Shown: positions 17,157 to 25,499 of the stretch, one piece after another
Numbering within the stretch: position 1 is the stretch's first letter
How the letters are laid out: each line of letters begins with the position of its first letter
Origin: an uncultured Blautia sp.
GTDB lineage: Bacteria; Bacillota; Clostridia; Lachnospirales; Lachnospiraceae
Direction: 5' to 3'
NCBI GenBank assembly: GCA_900541985.1
Contig: UQLX01000003.1
Coordinates: 62,001-126,000 of the forward strand
DNA length: 64,000 nt
Position numbers and translations under genes: made by a program
The notes under the pieces: generated by a model
The model's database searches: none
Told to the model about the DNA's origin: nothing
The model's input: the letters and a program-made list of their open reading frames with translations, nothing else

Positions 17157-17723
17157 ATGGAACGACATATTACTTTGCCTCTGACAGAGGAAGTGGCAAG
17201 AAGCCTTCACGCAGGTGATTCGGTATACCTTACAGGTGAGATCTATACCTCCCGAGATGCCGGTCATAAGAGAATGTGCGAGGCTCTGGCCAGAGGAGAG
17301 GAGCTTCCTTTTGATCCGAAAGATGCAACGATATATTATGTGGGTCCCACACCGGCCAAGCCGGGGCAGGTGATCGGCTCAGCAGGTCCGACAACCAGTG
17401 GAAGGATGGATGCGTATGCACCGACTATGATGTCTGTGGGCTCAAGAGGAATGATCGGAAAAGGCGCACGTCTTCCCGAGGTAGTGGATGCCATGAAAAA
17501 GTACGGCGGAGTGTATTTCGGGGCCATTGGAGGCGCAGGTGCTCTTCTTGCAAAATGCATCAAAAAGGCAGAGCTTGTGGCATATGAAGATCTTCAGTCA
17601 GAGGCTCTGAGACGGCTTTATGTAGAAGATATGCCTCTTGTGGTGATCATTGACAGCGAGGGCAGAAATCTTTATGAAGAGGGAAGAGCAGCCTATCTTC
17701 AGAGCCATAAAACACAAGAATAG
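17157..17723 (+). CDS. Class I fumarate hydratase, beta subunit
   Basis: 188 residues, the C-terminal domain of the Fe-S hydro-lyase family, encoded as a separate subunit. Conserved parts are VYLTGEIYTSRDAGHKRM near residue 23, the glycine-rich substrate loop VGPTPAKPGQVIGSAGPTTS near 62, and the active-site region GKGARLPEVVDAM. It completes the enzyme begun by the alpha subunit immediately upstream, and the near-contiguous spacing suggests translational coupling. GGAGGTGC lies before the ATG. Confidence 0.9.
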   Translation: MERHITLPLTEEVARSLHAGDSVYLTGEIYTSRDAGHKRMCEALARGEELPFDPKDATIYYVGPTPAKPGQVIGSAGPTTSGRMDAYAPTMMSVGSRGMIGKGARLPEVVDAMKKYGGVYFGAIGGAGALLAKCIKKAELVAYEDLQSEALRRLYVEDMPLVVIIDSEGRNLYEEGRAAYLQSHKTQE

Positions 17724-17803
17724 GATAGAAAAAGAATTATACTGAAAACATAAAAGGGAATGGAGATCATTCCCGCATGATAAAGAAAAAGGAGGAATTG
17801 CCG

Positions 17804-17998
17804 ATGTCAGTAATGGATGGATGCGAAAGCCAGCACAGAACCTCAGTGATCGAAGAGAGAGTCTGTCCGGAATGTGGAAAGGAAGTGGAGGTATTTACTT
17901 CCCGTGGGAAGATTACAGAGGATACTGCCTGCGACTGCGGATATGTATTTAAAGCAGAAGAAGCAGTTCCGCTGAAAACAGAACCGAAAGAAAAATAA
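17804..17998 (+). CDS. Small zinc-ribbon protein
   Basis: 64 residues from ATG 17804, which has AGGAGG 8 nt upstream (an in-frame ATG at 17777 has no such site). It contains CPECG at about residue 23 and CDCG at about 46, a CxxC...CxC pattern typical of small zinc ribbons, and ends in a charged tail. Function unknown. It lies between fumarase and spoIVA and may be transcribed with either; a terminator-like hairpin lies between it and spoIVA. Confidence 0.65.
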   Translation: MSVMDGCESQHRTSVIEERVCPECGKEVEVFTSRGKITEDTACDCGYVFKAEEAVPLKTEPKEK

Positions 17999-18051
17999 AG
18001 GAAAGACAGGTTTTGGGCAGAAACACCTGAAACAGTAACATGAATGGAAGT

Positions 18052-18114
18052 CCCCCTGCATATAAATATAACAATACATGGGATTGTTTGAATATATGCA
18101 AGGGGGCATTTTTT
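18052..18114 (+). promoter_or_regulatory. Terminator-like hairpin that includes the spoIVA ribosome-binding site
   Basis: CCCCCTGCATATA (18052-18064) pairs with TATATGC and AGGGGG (18093-18106) with one bulged A, then T6 at 18109-18114 runs directly into the spoIVA ATG at 18115. The loop holds an inner CAAT/ATTG pair. The only Shine-Dalgarno for spoIVA (AGGGGG) is the 3' arm. It could end transcripts from upstream, hide the ribosome site in read-through RNA, or both. A sporulation promoter starting inside the loop would escape it. Confidence 0.7.
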
Positions 18115-19584
18115 ATGGAAAATTTTCAGGTTTACCGGGATATTCAGGCCCGTACCGGCGGTGATATATACATAGGTGTTGTTGGTCCGGTCCGTACAGG
18201 AAAATCCACCTTTATCAGACGTTTTATGGAGCAGATGGCTCTCCCCGGGATCAGCGAAGAGAAGCAGGCAGAGGTCCGGGATCAGCTTCCTTTAAGTGGA
18301 TCGGGAAAGCTGATCACTACGGTTGAGCCAAAATTCATTCCAAGGGAAGCGGTTCCGGTTATCCTGGGAGAAGAACAGAGTGTAAAGCTCCGTCTGATCG
18401 ATTGTGTGGGTTTCCTTGTAAAAGGAGCTTCTGGTCATGTGGAAGAAGGAAAGGAACGTATGGTAAAAACCCCCTGGTCTTCAAAAGCCATTCCGTTCCA
18501 TGAGGCAGCTCAGATCGGAACGAGAAAAGTGATTCGGGAACATTCCACCATTGGACTTCTGATTACCTCAGATGGAAGCTTTGGGGAAATTCCAAGAGAA
18601 AACTTTCTGGAAGCAGAGGAAAAAACAGTAGAGGAACTGAAAAAACAGAAAAAACCGTTTCTGGTTCTTGTCAATTCCCAGTTTCCTTATAAGGAGGAAA
18701 CGATTCAGCTGGCACAGGAACTTCAGAAAAAATATGGTGTTACGGCTGTGACTGCCAACTGCGAACAGCTGCGGAGGGAAGACATCACCAGACTCCTGGA
18801 AAAGGTTTTGTATGAATTTCCGATCAGTGAAATCCATTTTTTTATACCCAAATGGGTTGAGATTCTGCCGGCAGACCATGAACTGAAAGCCCAGCTTCTG
18901 GGACAGATCCGAAAGCTTATGACCGGACTGAGCCGGATCTGTGATATAAATCGGGAGACAGTAAGGCTTGAAAGCCCTTATGTACAGGACACACTTCTGG
19001 AAGAAGTAGAGCTTTCCAACGGTATCGTCCGGGTGCGGATTCAGGTAAAGGATGAATATTATTATCGGATTCTCAGTGAACTTTGCGGAATAAAAATGGA
19101 AAGTGAATATGATCTGATCCATACGATGAAAGAACTTGCGGGAATGAAGGAAGAATATGTAAAGGTACAGTCGGCAATTGGAGCAGTGCGGGAGTCAGGA
19201 TACGGGGTGGTCGTGCCGGAACTCCGGGAAATTCAGATTCAGGAACCGACTGTGATCAGACAGGGGAATAAGTTTGGCGTAAGGATCCGGTCAAAGAGCC
19301 CTTCCATTCATATGATAAAAGCCAACATAGAGACAGAGATAGCTCCAATTGTAGGGACGGAGCAGCAGGCAAAGGATCTGATACAGTATATTGGAGAAAG
19401 CTCCAGCAGGGGAGAGAGCATCTGGGAAACGAATATTTTCGGAAAATCCATAGAACAGCTTGTACAGGATGGGATACGAAGTAAAATTGCTTCTATAGGG
19501 GAAGAAAGCCAGGTGAAGCTGCAGGACACAATGCAGAAGATTGTAAATGACAGCAAAGGCGGGCTGGTCTGCATTATAATTTAA
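18115..19584 (+). CDS. spoIVA: Stage IV sporulation protein A (spore coat basement ATPase)
   Basis: 489 residues, matching the roughly 492-residue family. The N-terminus VYRDIQARTGGDIYIGVVG then PVRTGKSTFIRRFME is the SpoIVA Walker A region; the switch-like DCVGFLVKGA and the VNSQFP nucleotide-recognition strand follow. It hydrolyses ATP to polymerise on the outer forespore membrane as the base of the spore coat, and shows that this organism has the endospore programme. ATG 18115 (MENFQVYRD) is chosen because AGGGGG lies 8 nt upstream. That site is in the arm of a strong hairpin. Expression in the mother cell under sigma-E is expected from the family, but I could not identify a convincing sigma-E box. 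Confidence 0.96.
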   Translation: MENFQVYRDIQARTGGDIYIGVVGPVRTGKSTFIRRFMEQMALPGISEEKQAEVRDQLPLSGSGKLITTVEPKFIPREAVPVILGEEQSVKLRLIDCVGFLVKGASGHVEEGKERMVKTPWSSKAIPFHEAAQIGTRKVIREHSTIGLLITSDGSFGEIPRENFLEAEEKTVEELKKQKKPFLVLVNSQFPYKEETIQLAQELQKKYGVTAVTANCEQLRREDITRLLEKVLYEFPISEIHFFIPKWVEILPADHELKAQLLGQIRKLMTGLSRICDINRETVRLESPYVQDTLLEEVELSNGIVRVRIQVKDEYYYRILSELCGIKMESEYDLIHTMKELAGMKEEYVKVQSAIGAVRESGYGVVVPELREIQIQEPTVIRQGNKFGVRIRSKSPSIHMIKANIETEIAPIVGTEQQAKDLIQYIGESSSRGESIWETNIFGKSIEQLVQDGIRSKIASIGEESQVKLQDTMQKIVNDSKGGLVCIII

Positions 19585-19675
19585 AAAAAATAGAAGAATG
19601 AGCGTGATTTCTGTTTCTTTATGTCGTATTATATACAGAACCTGTTTTACGAAAAGAAGAAATGAGGTACGGAAC

Positions 19676-19921
19676 ATGGAAAAACAGAAAATTCTCGCGG
19701 AACGGCTGAAGCTTCTGTGTATGGAACGGAAGATGTCTTATTATATGCTGTCCTGCAGATCTGACGTTCCCATCAGTACGATCATGAATATCATTCATTG
19801 TACAACGAAAAATCCGGGAATCTTTACGATCGTGCGGATTTGTTCGGCGCTTCACATTACAGTGAGGGAATTTTTTGACACAGAAGAATTTGAGAATCTT
19901 TCCAGACCGGAACAGGAATAA
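19676..19921 (+). CDS. Small XRE-type helix-turn-helix protein
   Basis: 81 residues from ATG 19676; GAGGTACGGAAC gives a weak Shine-Dalgarno. The sequence fits a compact Cro/C1 HTH: LAERLKLLCMERKMSYYMLS, then the recognition helix region VPISTIMNIIHC, then a final helix with VRICSALHITVREFF. There is no effector domain. Such single-domain XRE proteins are common in Clostridia; the target is unknown. It lies alone between spoIVA and a strong bidirectional terminator. Confidence 0.8.
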   Translation: MEKQKILAERLKLLCMERKMSYYMLSCRSDVPISTIMNIIHCTTKNPGIFTIVRICSALHITVREFFDTEEFENLSRPEQE

Positions 19922-19930
19922 AGCAAAGAG

Positions 19931-19997
19931 ACTGATACAGACTGATCTTCCCTGTCAGACCGACAGGCTTCCTATCAGACTGTATCAGTTTCTTTTT
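19931..19997. terminator. Branched bidirectional terminator
   Basis: An outer 16-bp stem (19931-19946 with 19974-19989, one mismatch) encloses an inner CCTGTC/GACAGG hairpin and is followed by TTTCTTTTT. It ends both the HTH gene and, from the other side, cbiK. Confidence 0.85.
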
Positions 19998-19999
19998 AC

Positions 20000-20839
20000 C
20001 TAAAGCTCCCGCTGGCTGATAGCGGTCTGTACATGTTCAACAAACAGTTCACGGACTTTTTCATAGGCGCCCAGTCCTTTAAGGACGGATTCCGCCTCAT
20101 ATCCGGCCTCCTGAAAACGGGAAAGCCAGGATTCCGGGTGGCTGCCTGCCATATCGTTATGGGCATGGTCTCCGGCAACGATCATGAATGGGGCAAGGAC
20201 CACTTTGTCTACAGAGGTACAGGCTTCTTCGCGATCACTGTCCGATGCAGGAATACGGTAATTGCCGATCTGATGGATCAGCTCCTGAACAGAAGGCTTT
20301 GCCTCTACAGTTCCAAGAAAAATATTGGGATATCCCATGTCTTTAAAAAGCTGATCCAGTTCCTCATACACATGATTTACCTGATGAGTGGTTCCATGTC
20401 CCATCAGTACAAGTGCGGTATTATCGTCCAGTTCTTCAAAGCGTTTGGCAATGGCATGGACAATGGTTTCTGCATCCTTCTGTCCGGAGAGGAGAGGAGT
20501 ACTAAAGGAAATGGAACGGAAATTCTCCTTATATGAAAGAATCTCATCTTTCATTGCATGGTTTTCGATGCCGTCCAGAATATGGGTGGGCTGTACGACA
20601 ACCTCGGTGATCCCGTCGTCGATCATCTGCTCCATGGCTTCTCTGACATTGGGGATTGTGATCTGATCCCGCTTTTTTAAAATGGAAAGAATCATCCGGC
20701 TTGTCCAGGCACGGTAGATCCGATATTCGGGAAAAGCGGCAGTGATGTCATTTTCAATCCGTTCTATGGTTGCTTTTCTGGCATCTTCATAGCTGGTGCC
20801 AAAGCTGACTACCAGAATGGCTTTATGGCTGTGTTTCAT
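20000..20839 (-). CDS. cbiK: Sirohydrochlorin cobaltochelatase (anaerobic cobalamin pathway)
   Basis: 279 residues from the ATG at 20837-20839 (MKHSHKAILVVSFGTS), which has GGAGG just upstream on the minus strand; an in-frame ATG 8 codons earlier has none. CbiK inserts cobalt into sirohydrochlorin in the early, anaerobic route to B12. Family hallmarks are the N-terminal VSFGTSYEDAR, LMGHGTTHQVNH with the first metal-binding His, and VAGDHAHNDMAG with the second. No lipoprotein signal is present, so it is cytoplasmic. It fits the need for corrinoid in the acs pathway and complements the precorrin-2 genes at 27253-33632. Confidence 0.93.
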   Translation of the reverse strand: MKHSHKAILVVSFGTSYEDARKATIERIENDITAAFPEYRIYRAWTSRMILSILKKRDQITIPNVREAMEQMIDDGITEVVVQPTHILDGIENHAMKDEILSYKENFRSISFSTPLLSGQKDAETIVHAIAKRFEELDDNTALVLMGHGTTHQVNHVYEELDQLFKDMGYPNIFLGTVEAKPSVQELIHQIGNYRIPASDSDREEACTSVDKVVLAPFMIVAGDHAHNDMAGSHPESWLSRFQEAGYEAESVLKGLGAYEKVRELFVEHVQTAISQREL

Positions 20840-20949
20840 GGAAATATCCTCCGTAAGCTGCATTCACAGTTTTATCCTTTTTCTGCCATATATTATACTA
20901 TAAAAATCAATCTGAGAAAACAAAAATACGGCAAAAAACAAAAATCATA

Positions 20950-20978
20950 TTGACTTTTTAGTAAGGCAATAATATCAT
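20950..20978 (+). promoter_or_regulatory. Promoter of the cysK operon
   Basis: TTGACT (20950-20955), 17-nt spacer, TATCAT (20973-20978), 58 nt before the cysK ATG. Confidence 0.8.
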
Positions 20979-21035
20979 ACCAACATACGTAATAGATATG
21001 TAAATTGGGATACAGAAGGAAAGGTGGAAGAAAAT

Positions 21036-21971
<936 letters not shown>

Positions 21972-22001
21972 CGAAAAATAACCAGCAGAACGGAGAGAAA
22001 C

Positions 22002-22853
22002 ATGGAAAAGACCATTACAGAGGACAGACAGAGAGAAATTGAGAGGAGTATCATAAAGAAATTCCGGAAACCTGTCTGGAGAAGATTTACCAAAGCTATC
22101 AACGAGTATGAACTGATCAAGGACGGAGATAAAATCGCCGTATGTATTTCCGGCGGAAAGGATTCCATGCTGATGGCAAAACTGTTTCAGGAGCTTGCAC
22201 GCCATGGAAAGAAAAATTTTGAGGTGGTTTTTCTTGTAATGAATCCTGGTTATAACGATGCCAACTATCAGCTGATCCTCAGTAATGCCAGGACACTTGG
22301 TATTCCCATTACTGTTTTTGAGTCAGAGATTTTTGACATTGTGAAGGACGAAAAAAGCTCTCCCTGCTATCTTTGCGCCCGGATGCGCAGAGGATATCTT
22401 TACAGCAGAGCCAAAGAACTGGGCTGCAACAAGATCGCTCTCGGACATCATTATGATGATGTGATTGAAACGATCCTGATGGGAATGCTTTACGGCGCCC
22501 AGGTACAGACGATGATGCCCAAGCTGCACAGTACGAATTTTGAGGGAATGGAACTGATACGCCCCATGTATCTGATCCGTGAGGAGGATATCATCCACTG
22601 GGCAAATTATAACGGCCTCCGCTTCCTCAGATGCGCCTGCCGTTTTACCGAACAGTGCGCCAATAAAGAGGAAACAGATAAAAGCTCCAAGAGAGCGGAG
22701 GTAAAAGAACTGATCCATACTCTTGCACAGAAGGACCCGGTGATCGAGTTTAATATTTTCAAAAGCGTGGAGAATGTAAACCTGAATACCGTAGTGGCTT
22801 ATAAGAAGGACGGTGTGAAACATCATTTTCTGGAAACCTATGACGAACAGTAA
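22002..22853 (+). CDS. TtcA-family PP-loop tRNA thiolation-like ATPase
   Basis: 283 residues. The PP-loop SGGKDS is at residues 50-55 and the family's CxxC is at Cys123/Cys126 (PCYLC), with further cysteines at 212, 214 and 220 that could complete an Fe-S site. TtcA puts sulfur on C32 of some tRNAs, using an Fe-S cluster and ATP adenylation. The family also contains clostridial members of untested specificity, so the exact RNA target is uncertain. It is placed between cysK and an Rrf2 regulator and has GGAGAG upstream of the ATG. Confidence 0.82.
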   Translation: MEKTITEDRQREIERSIIKKFRKPVWRRFTKAINEYELIKDGDKIAVCISGGKDSMLMAKLFQELARHGKKNFEVVFLVMNPGYNDANYQLILSNARTLGIPITVFESEIFDIVKDEKSSPCYLCARMRRGYLYSRAKELGCNKIALGHHYDDVIETILMGMLYGAQVQTMMPKLHSTNFEGMELIRPMYLIREEDIIHWANYNGLRFLRCACRFTEQCANKEETDKSSKRAEVKELIHTLAQKDPVIEFNIFKSVENVNLNTVVAYKKDGVKHHFLETYDEQ

Positions 22854-22871
22854 CAGAGAGAGGCTGTAAAA

Positions 22872-23273
22872 ATGAAAATTTCCACAAGAGGACGATATGC
22901 CATCCGGGTAATGCTGGATCTGGCAGAACATGATAAAGGACAATATATCCCACTGATGGATATTGCAAAAAGACAGGAAGTATCTGAAAAATACCTGGAA
23001 TCCATCGTGTCTGTATTAAGTAAAAACAAATTTGTCCATGCACTTAGAGGAAAGGGCGGCGGTTACCGCCTTTCCAGAGCACCGGGAGAATACACCATAG
23101 GAAGTATCCTGAGACTGACCGAAGGGTCTCTGGCTCCCATTGCCTGCCTTGAGGATGAGCCGAATCTTTGTGAAAGAGCCGGAGAATGCAGGACCCTTAG
23201 CATGTGGCAGGGATTTCATAAACTGATCAATGAGTATTTTGACGGGATCACTCTGGAGGATCTTATGCATTGA
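22872..23273 (+). CDS. Rrf2-family transcriptional regulator with three cysteines
   Basis: 133 residues. The N-terminal winged helix (MKISTRGRYAIRVMLDLA) and the wing KGGGYRLSR are typical of IscR/CymR/NsrR-like Rrf2 proteins. Cys92, Cys100 and Cys106 (C-x7-C-x5-C) lie where cluster-binding members have their ligands, although IscR uses C-x5-C-x5-C. This suggests Fe-S or redox sensing. The gene follows cysK and the thiolase-like gene with an 18-nt gap, so it probably regulates its own operon and sulfur genes elsewhere. The ATG has only a weak ribosome site (GAGAGAGG). Confidence 0.88.
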   Translation: MKISTRGRYAIRVMLDLAEHDKGQYIPLMDIAKRQEVSEKYLESIVSVLSKNKFVHALRGKGGGYRLSRAPGEYTIGSILRLTEGSLAPIACLEDEPNLCERAGECRTLSMWQGFHKLINEYFDGITLEDLMH

Positions 23274-23333
23274 AATTTTCTTTTTTCTATGCTATAGTAA
23301 AAACAGATTCAGAGGAAAGACAGGATGAGATAG

Positions 23334-23903
23334 ATGGACCAGAGATTTTTTGATGCAGTAGAAGATAATCCGATCATCGCAGCAATAAAGAGTCCGGAGG
23401 ATCTGAAGGAATGCTGCAGTATTCCGGAGATACGGATTGTTTTTATCTTATATGGAGACATCTGTTCCCTGAAAGAGATCGTAAAGACAGTAAAGGATTC
23501 CGGCAAGATCGCCATGGTTCATGTGGACCTGATCAGTGGTCTCAGTACAAGAGAGATCGCTGTGGACTTTGTTCATACGAACACAGAGGCGGACGGGATC
23601 ATTACCACCAGACCAACCTTGATCAAACGAGCAAAGGAACTGTCCATGTATACGGTTCTTCGGGTGTTCCTTCTGGATTCTATGGCATATGAGAATATCT
23701 GCAGCCAGCAGTACAGTGTAAAGCCGGATTTTATGGAGGTGCTTCCCGGAGTGATGCCAAAGATCATTAAGAAGCTCAGCCATTCGATCAAGACCAGGAT
23801 CATTGCCGGAGGACTGATCTCAGACAGAGAATCGGTGATGGCTGCCCTGGATGCCGGAGCCTGCGGGGTTTCCTCTACCTGTCATCAGGTGTGGAGAATG
23901 TAG
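23334..23903 (+). CDS. glpP: Glycerol-3-phosphate responsive antiterminator
   Basis: 189 residues of the GlpP family, a TIM-barrel RNA-binding protein that, with glycerol-3-phosphate, lets RNA polymerase pass terminators in front of glp genes. Typical segments are FFDAVEDNPIIAAIK, MVHVDLISGLS, DGIITTRPTLIKRAK, VEVLPGVMPKII-like FMEVLPGVMP, and IIAGGLISDRE. A strong hairpin terminator at 23955-24005, directly ahead of the three downstream oxidoreductase genes, is a good candidate for its target. GACAGGATGAG upstream of the start gives a weak Shine-Dalgarno. Confidence 0.93.
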   Translation: MDQRFFDAVEDNPIIAAIKSPEDLKECCSIPEIRIVFILYGDICSLKEIVKTVKDSGKIAMVHVDLISGLSTREIAVDFVHTNTEADGIITTRPTLIKRAKELSMYTVLRVFLLDSMAYENICSQQYSVKPDFMEVLPGVMPKIIKKLSHSIKTRIIAGGLISDRESVMAALDAGACGVSSTCHQVWRM

Positions 23904-23954
23904 GAGGAGACTGCAGAGAGACAAAACTGAATCATTGAGGCAAGAGAAAAGAGA

Positions 23955-24005
23955 GCCTGACAGATAGCGCACAGAAAAGCTGCGTTTATTTGTCGGGCGT
24001 TTTTT
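23955..24005 (+). promoter_or_regulatory. Terminator in glp leader, probable GlpP antitermination target
   Basis: GCCTGACA (23955-23962) pairs with TGTCGGGC (23991-23998) and the helix continues inward through AGCGCA and TGCGTT, ending in T6 at 24000-24005. It lies between glpP and the first oxidoreductase gene, 31 nt before its ATG. Confidence 0.75.
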
Positions 24006-24035
24006 GTTTACCAGCCAGAAAAGGAGAGGAAAGAT

Positions 24036-25472
24036 ATGTATGATGTAGTGATCATTGGAGCAGGTGTGACAGGTACGGCCTGTGCAAGGGAACTGTCCAG
24101 ATATCAGGCAAAGATCTGTGTGTTGGAAAAAGAAGAGGATCTCTGCTGCGGCACTTCCAAAGCAAACAGTGCCATTGTCCATGCAGGCTATGATGCAAGG
24201 GAAGGATCCCTGAAAGCAAAATTGAATGTAAGGGGAAATGAAATGATGGAACAGCTTGCACAGGAGCTGGATTTTCCATTTAAAAGGAACGGATCTCTGG
24301 TGATCTGTCTCCATGAGGAAGATTTTTCCAGACTGAAGATTCTTTATGAAAGAGGGATCAAAAACGGGGTCAAAGATCTCAGGATTCTTGACCGGGAACA
24401 GGTAAAGGAGATGGAACCGAATATTTCAGATCAGGCATATGCAGCGCTGTATGCGCCGACGGCAGGCATTGTATGTCCGTTTGGGATGAATATTGCCTTT
24501 GGAGAGAATGCGGCAGTCAACGGAGTGGAATTTTATTTTAATACGGAAGTGAAGGGAATCCGCAGACTGGAGGAGGGCTGGGAGCTCTCTACCTCCAGAG
24601 GAAGCTTTCGGGGAAAATGGATCGTGAACGGAGCAGGCGTTTATGCAGACAGGTTCCACAACATGGTCAGCGGAGAAAAAATACATATTACAGCCAGACG
24701 GGGCGAATACTGCCTTCTCGATCACAGCGCAGGGGAATATGTGTCGCACACCATCTTTGCTCTTCCGGGAAAATATGGAAAAGGAATTCTGGCAGCGCCT
24801 ACCGTACATGGAAATCTGCTTCTGGGTCCTACTGCCATAGATACGGAGGACAAGGAAGGAACCTGTACCACCAGAGAGGGCCTGGATCAGGTTCTGGAAA
24901 AAGCCGGAATGAATGTAAAAAAACTCCCCATGCGTCAGGTGATCACCTCCTTTGCAGGCCTGCGTGCCCATGAGGACGGGGATGATTTCATGATAGGAGA
25001 GCCGGAAGATGCGCCGGGCTTTCTGGACTGCGCCGGAATCGAATCTCCGGGTCTGACGGCAGCGCCTGCCATTGGTGAAATGGCAGCAGGGATCCTGAAA
25101 GAAAAAATGGGACTGAAAGAAAAGACAGATTTTATCTCCACAAGAAAAGGAATTCTGGATCCCAAAACACTTGAGAAAGAAGCATACCGGAAGCTGATAA
25201 AAGAGCAGCCTGCCTATGGAAATATCATCTGCCGCTGCGAAAAGATCACAGAAGGAGAAATCCTGGATGCGATTCACCGTCCGCTGGGAGCCCGGTCTCT
25301 GGATGGGATCAAACAAAGGACACGGGCCGGCATGGGAAGATGCCAGTCCGGATTCTGCGCGCCCAGGACCATGGAGATTCTTGCACGGGAGTTAAAGGTG
25401 GATATGTCGGAGATCACCAAGTCCGGAGGACGATCCAGGATCATTGAAGGTATAAATAAAGATTCGTTATGA
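24036..25472 (+). CDS. FAD-dependent dehydrogenase with BFD-like Fe-S tail (GlpA-type)
   Basis: 478 residues. The N-terminal FAD Rossmann motif DVVIIGAGVTGTACARELSRY is followed by a DAO-family domain. The C-terminal 75 residues form a BFD-like [2Fe-2S] domain (IICRCEKIT and GRCQSGFCAPR). This is the arrangement of anaerobic glycerol-3-phosphate dehydrogenase GlpA. The position directly after glpP and its putative RNA target supports glycerol-3-phosphate as substrate, though some family members oxidise 2-hydroxyglutarate. It probably hands electrons to the next two gene products. GGAGAGGAAAG precedes the ATG. Confidence 0.85.
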   Translation: MYDVVIIGAGVTGTACARELSRYQAKICVLEKEEDLCCGTSKANSAIVHAGYDAREGSLKAKLNVRGNEMMEQLAQELDFPFKRNGSLVICLHEEDFSRLKILYERGIKNGVKDLRILDREQVKEMEPNISDQAYAALYAPTAGIVCPFGMNIAFGENAAVNGVEFYFNTEVKGIRRLEEGWELSTSRGSFRGKWIVNGAGVYADRFHNMVSGEKIHITARRGEYCLLDHSAGEYVSHTIFALPGKYGKGILAAPTVHGNLLLGPTAIDTEDKEGTCTTREGLDQVLEKAGMNVKKLPMRQVITSFAGLRAHEDGDDFMIGEPEDAPGFLDCAGIESPGLTAAPAIGEMAAGILKEKMGLKEKTDFISTRKGILDPKTLEKEAYRKLIKEQPAYGNIICRCEKITEGEILDAIHRPLGARSLDGIKQRTRAGMGRCQSGFCAPRTMEILARELKVDMSEITKSGGRSRIIEGINKDSL

Positions 25473-25499
25473 AAAATACAGAAAGCGAGAGAAACGTAT

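Noticed and set aside
18058..18080. Sigma-E promoter for spoIVA (GCATATA and AATACATG)
   Set aside because: The two boxes are only 8 nt apart, whereas sigma-E promoters need about 13-15 nt, so I do not call it.
24426..25316. 296-codon open frame on the minus strand within the GlpA-like gene
   Set aside because: Shadow of a well-supported gene, with no start signal or family resemblance.
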